DNA from: Methylobacterium sp.
GTDB taxonomy: Bacteria > Pseudomonadota > Alphaproteobacteria > Rhizobiales > Beijerinckiaceae
Length of the DNA stretch: 64,000 nt
Direction of reading: 5' to 3'
Assembly (NCBI GenBank): GCA_020253445.1
Contig: JADCBP010000001.1
Coordinates: forward strand, 124,001-188,000
The position numbers and the translations under genes were made by a program. The notes below the pieces were generated by a model, which was not told the origin of the DNA, searched no databases, and saw only the letters and a list, made by a program, of their open reading frames with translations. Shown piece after piece: positions 62,807-64,000 of this stretch (positions within the stretch are counted from its first letter, which is position 1; each line of letters opens with the position of its first letter).

Positions 62807-63808
62807 ATGCAGCAGATCATCTCCACCGTGGAAATGCATACCGGCGGCGAGCCTTTCCGCATTGTCACCAGCGGCTTCCCCCGCGCGCCGGGCGCCCGCA
62901 TTGTCGATCGCCGCGCCTGGCTCAAGGCGAATGCCGATCACCTCCGGCAGGCCATCATGTTCGAGCCGCGCGGGCACGCCGACATGTATGGCGGCATCCT
63001 CACCGACCCCGTCAGCGAGGGGGCGGATTTCGGGGTGATGTTCATTCATAACGAGGGTTATTCCGACCATTGCGGCCATGGCGTCATCGCGCTCGCCACC
63101 GCTGCGGTGCAGCTCGGCTGGTTGCTGCCGGAATCGCCGGAGACGCGCGTAGGGATCGACGCGCCCTGCGGCTTCATCGAGGCCTTCGTGGGGTGGGACG
63201 GGAGCCGCGTCACCGGCGTGCGCTTCCTCAACGTGCCGAGTTTCCTGCTTCACCGGGATGTGACGGTGGAAACCCCGAGCTTCGGCCGCGTGACCGGCGA
63301 CATCGCCTTCGGCGGCGCGTTCTATTTCTATGCGAGCGGCGTGCCGCATGGCCTCGCGATCCGCGAGCATGAGGTCGAGCGGCTCATCCGCTTCGGGGCG
63401 GAGGTGAAGGCGGCGGCAAACCGCGCCTTCCGCGTGCAGCACCCGGATATCCCCGAGATCAACCACATCTATGGCACGATCATCGATGGACCCCCGCGCC
63501 ATGCCGGCTCGACACAGGCGAATTGCTGCATCTTCGCGGATCGGGAGGTGGATCGCTCGCCGACCGGTTCGGGCACGGCGGGGCGCGTGGCGCAGCTCGT
63601 GGCGCGCGGCGAACTGGCGTTTGGAGCGGAGATCATCAACGAATCGATCATCGGCTCGGTGATGCGCGGCAAGGCGATCGCGAAAGCCCGTTGCGGCCCG
63701 CATGAGGGCGTGATCCCGGAGGTTTCGGGCACCGCCCATCTCGCAGGCCTCGCGCATTGGATCATCGACCCCGATGATCCGCTGAGGCATGGCTTCCTGG
63801 TGCGGTGA
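62807..63808 (+). CDS. Proline racemase superfamily, probable trans-3-hydroxy-L-proline dehydratase
   Basis: A 333-residue member of the proline racemase/hydroxyproline epimerase superfamily. The N-terminal catalytic Cys is present in DHCGHGVIALATAAV. The second position, Cys in racemases and epimerases, is Thr here (DRSPTGSGTAGRVAQ). The Cys/Thr pair characterises trans-3-hydroxy-L-proline dehydratases, which give delta1-pyrroline-2-carboxylate. MHTGGEPFRIV and FGGAFYFYASG are also typical. GAGGAAA precedes the ATG, and the gene is 7 bp behind the amidase. No catabolic partner genes are visible here. Confidence 0.88.
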   Translation: MQQIISTVEMHTGGEPFRIVTSGFPRAPGARIVDRRAWLKANADHLRQAIMFEPRGHADMYGGILTDPVSEGADFGVMFIHNEGYSDHCGHGVIALATAAVQLGWLLPESPETRVGIDAPCGFIEAFVGWDGSRVTGVRFLNVPSFLLHRDVTVETPSFGRVTGDIAFGGAFYFYASGVPHGLAIREHEVERLIRFGAEVKAAANRAFRVQHPDIPEINHIYGTIIDGPPRHAGSTQANCCIFADREVDRSPTGSGTAGRVAQLVARGELAFGAEIINESIIGSVMRGKAIAKARCGPHEGVIPEVSGTAHLAGLAHWIIDPDDPLRHGFLVR

Positions 63809-63814
63809 GGCGGA

Positions 63815-64000
63815 TTACTCCGCCGCCTTCATATAGGCTGCCGGATCGTAGTTGAGGATCGGCGCGAGCCAGCGCTCGACCTCGCGGATATCCATCCCCT
63901 TGCGGGCGGCATAATCCTCGACCTGGTCGCGCTCCACCTTGGCGACCCCGAAATAATGGCTCTCGGGGTGGCTGAAATAGAGGCCCGAGACGGAAGCGCC
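63815..64000 (-). CDS. metH: Cobalamin-dependent methionine synthase, C-terminal end
   Basis: The last 61 codons of a minus-strand gene entering from the right edge. The translation [36 protein letters not shown]...[13 protein letters not shown] matches the end of the activation domain of MetH, which includes the SAM-binding YFSHP-type segment. MetH methylates homocysteine to methionine using methylcobalamin. It ends with TAA at 63817-63815 and converges on the dehydratase gene. Only the C-terminal part can be judged. Confidence 0.85.
   Translation of the reverse strand, partial: GASVSGLYFSHPESHYFGVAKVERDQVEDYAARKGMDIREVERWLAPILNYDPAAYMKAAE

Overview
ORGANISM. The window is GC-rich and densely coded, and looks like an alphaproteobacterial chromosome of the order Hyphomicrobiales (Rhizobiales). 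The clues are a circularly permuted two-piece tmRNA gene beside an alphaproteobacterial-type sspB, the order thyA-folA-hflK-hflC-DUF2065-degP-serB-miaA-ilvI, a complete dcw cluster running into lpxC-bamD-recN-ligA, small DUF2853/DUF4169/RHH proteins, and short palindromic intergenic repeats of the kind common in rhizobia. The genus cannot be fixed from sequence alone. LAYOUT. (1) 1-1940: 5' part of the acetolactate synthase large subunit gene on the minus strand, preceded by a promoter, a 16-residue leader peptide with consecutive Leu-Ile-Leu-Val codons and a terminator, i.e. an attenuator. (2) 1957-5432: a TRAP transporter operon (dctP-dctQ-dctM, minus). (3) 5611-7255: a PAS-GGEEF diguanylate cyclase followed by three palindromic elements. 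(4) 7200-14618: miaA, divergent serB, then degP, DUF2065, hflC, hflK, folA and thyA (membrane/periplasmic proteolysis and folate/thymidylate genes). (5) 14743-19196: DUF2853, ssrA, sspB, fumC, DM13, DUF4169 and RHH genes. (6) 19168-25573: AsmA-like protein, FAD-linked lactate-type dehydrogenase, FkbM methyltransferase, DUF1993. (7) 25774-34262: uvrD, a repeat block, a hicAB toxin-antitoxin set with a small membrane-protein ORF, prmA, two small genes on the minus strand, pepP and a Bcr/CflA-type MFS pump. (8) 34266-60094: an uninterrupted minus-strand run, in transcription order mraZ-rsmH-ftsL-ftsI-murE-murF-mraY-[73-aa orphan]-murD-ftsW-murG-murC-murB-ddl-ftsQ-ftsA-ftsZ-lpxC-bamD-recN-ligA, with MraZ-type TGGG boxes over the first promoter. 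(9) 60438-64000: deaminase, RNase P RNA (minus), glycine-zipper lipoprotein, amidase, a proline-racemase-superfamily dehydratase and the 3' end of metH. HOW THE GENES WORK TOGETHER. The ssrA tag, its adaptor SspB and the membrane-protease regulators HflKC/DegP form a protein quality-control neighbourhood. The dcw run supplies lipid-II synthesis, the divisome, lipid A synthesis (lpxC) and outer-membrane assembly (bamD). MOST UNUSUAL. A family of about 44-bp palindromic elements has entered genes in frame. One copy adds 27 codons inside thyA at a beta-turn, and another supplies the last 17 codons of miaA and borders its stop codon. Both are read in the same frame, giving SSEV..GSRE peptides, and their outer arms differ in sequence but stay complementary. 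This resembles the Rickettsia palindromic elements. Other points of interest are the ilv attenuator, the orphan gene in the dcw cluster, the hicAB insertion with a duplicated uvrD 3' end, and a string of dyads upstream of a two-gene small-protein operon.
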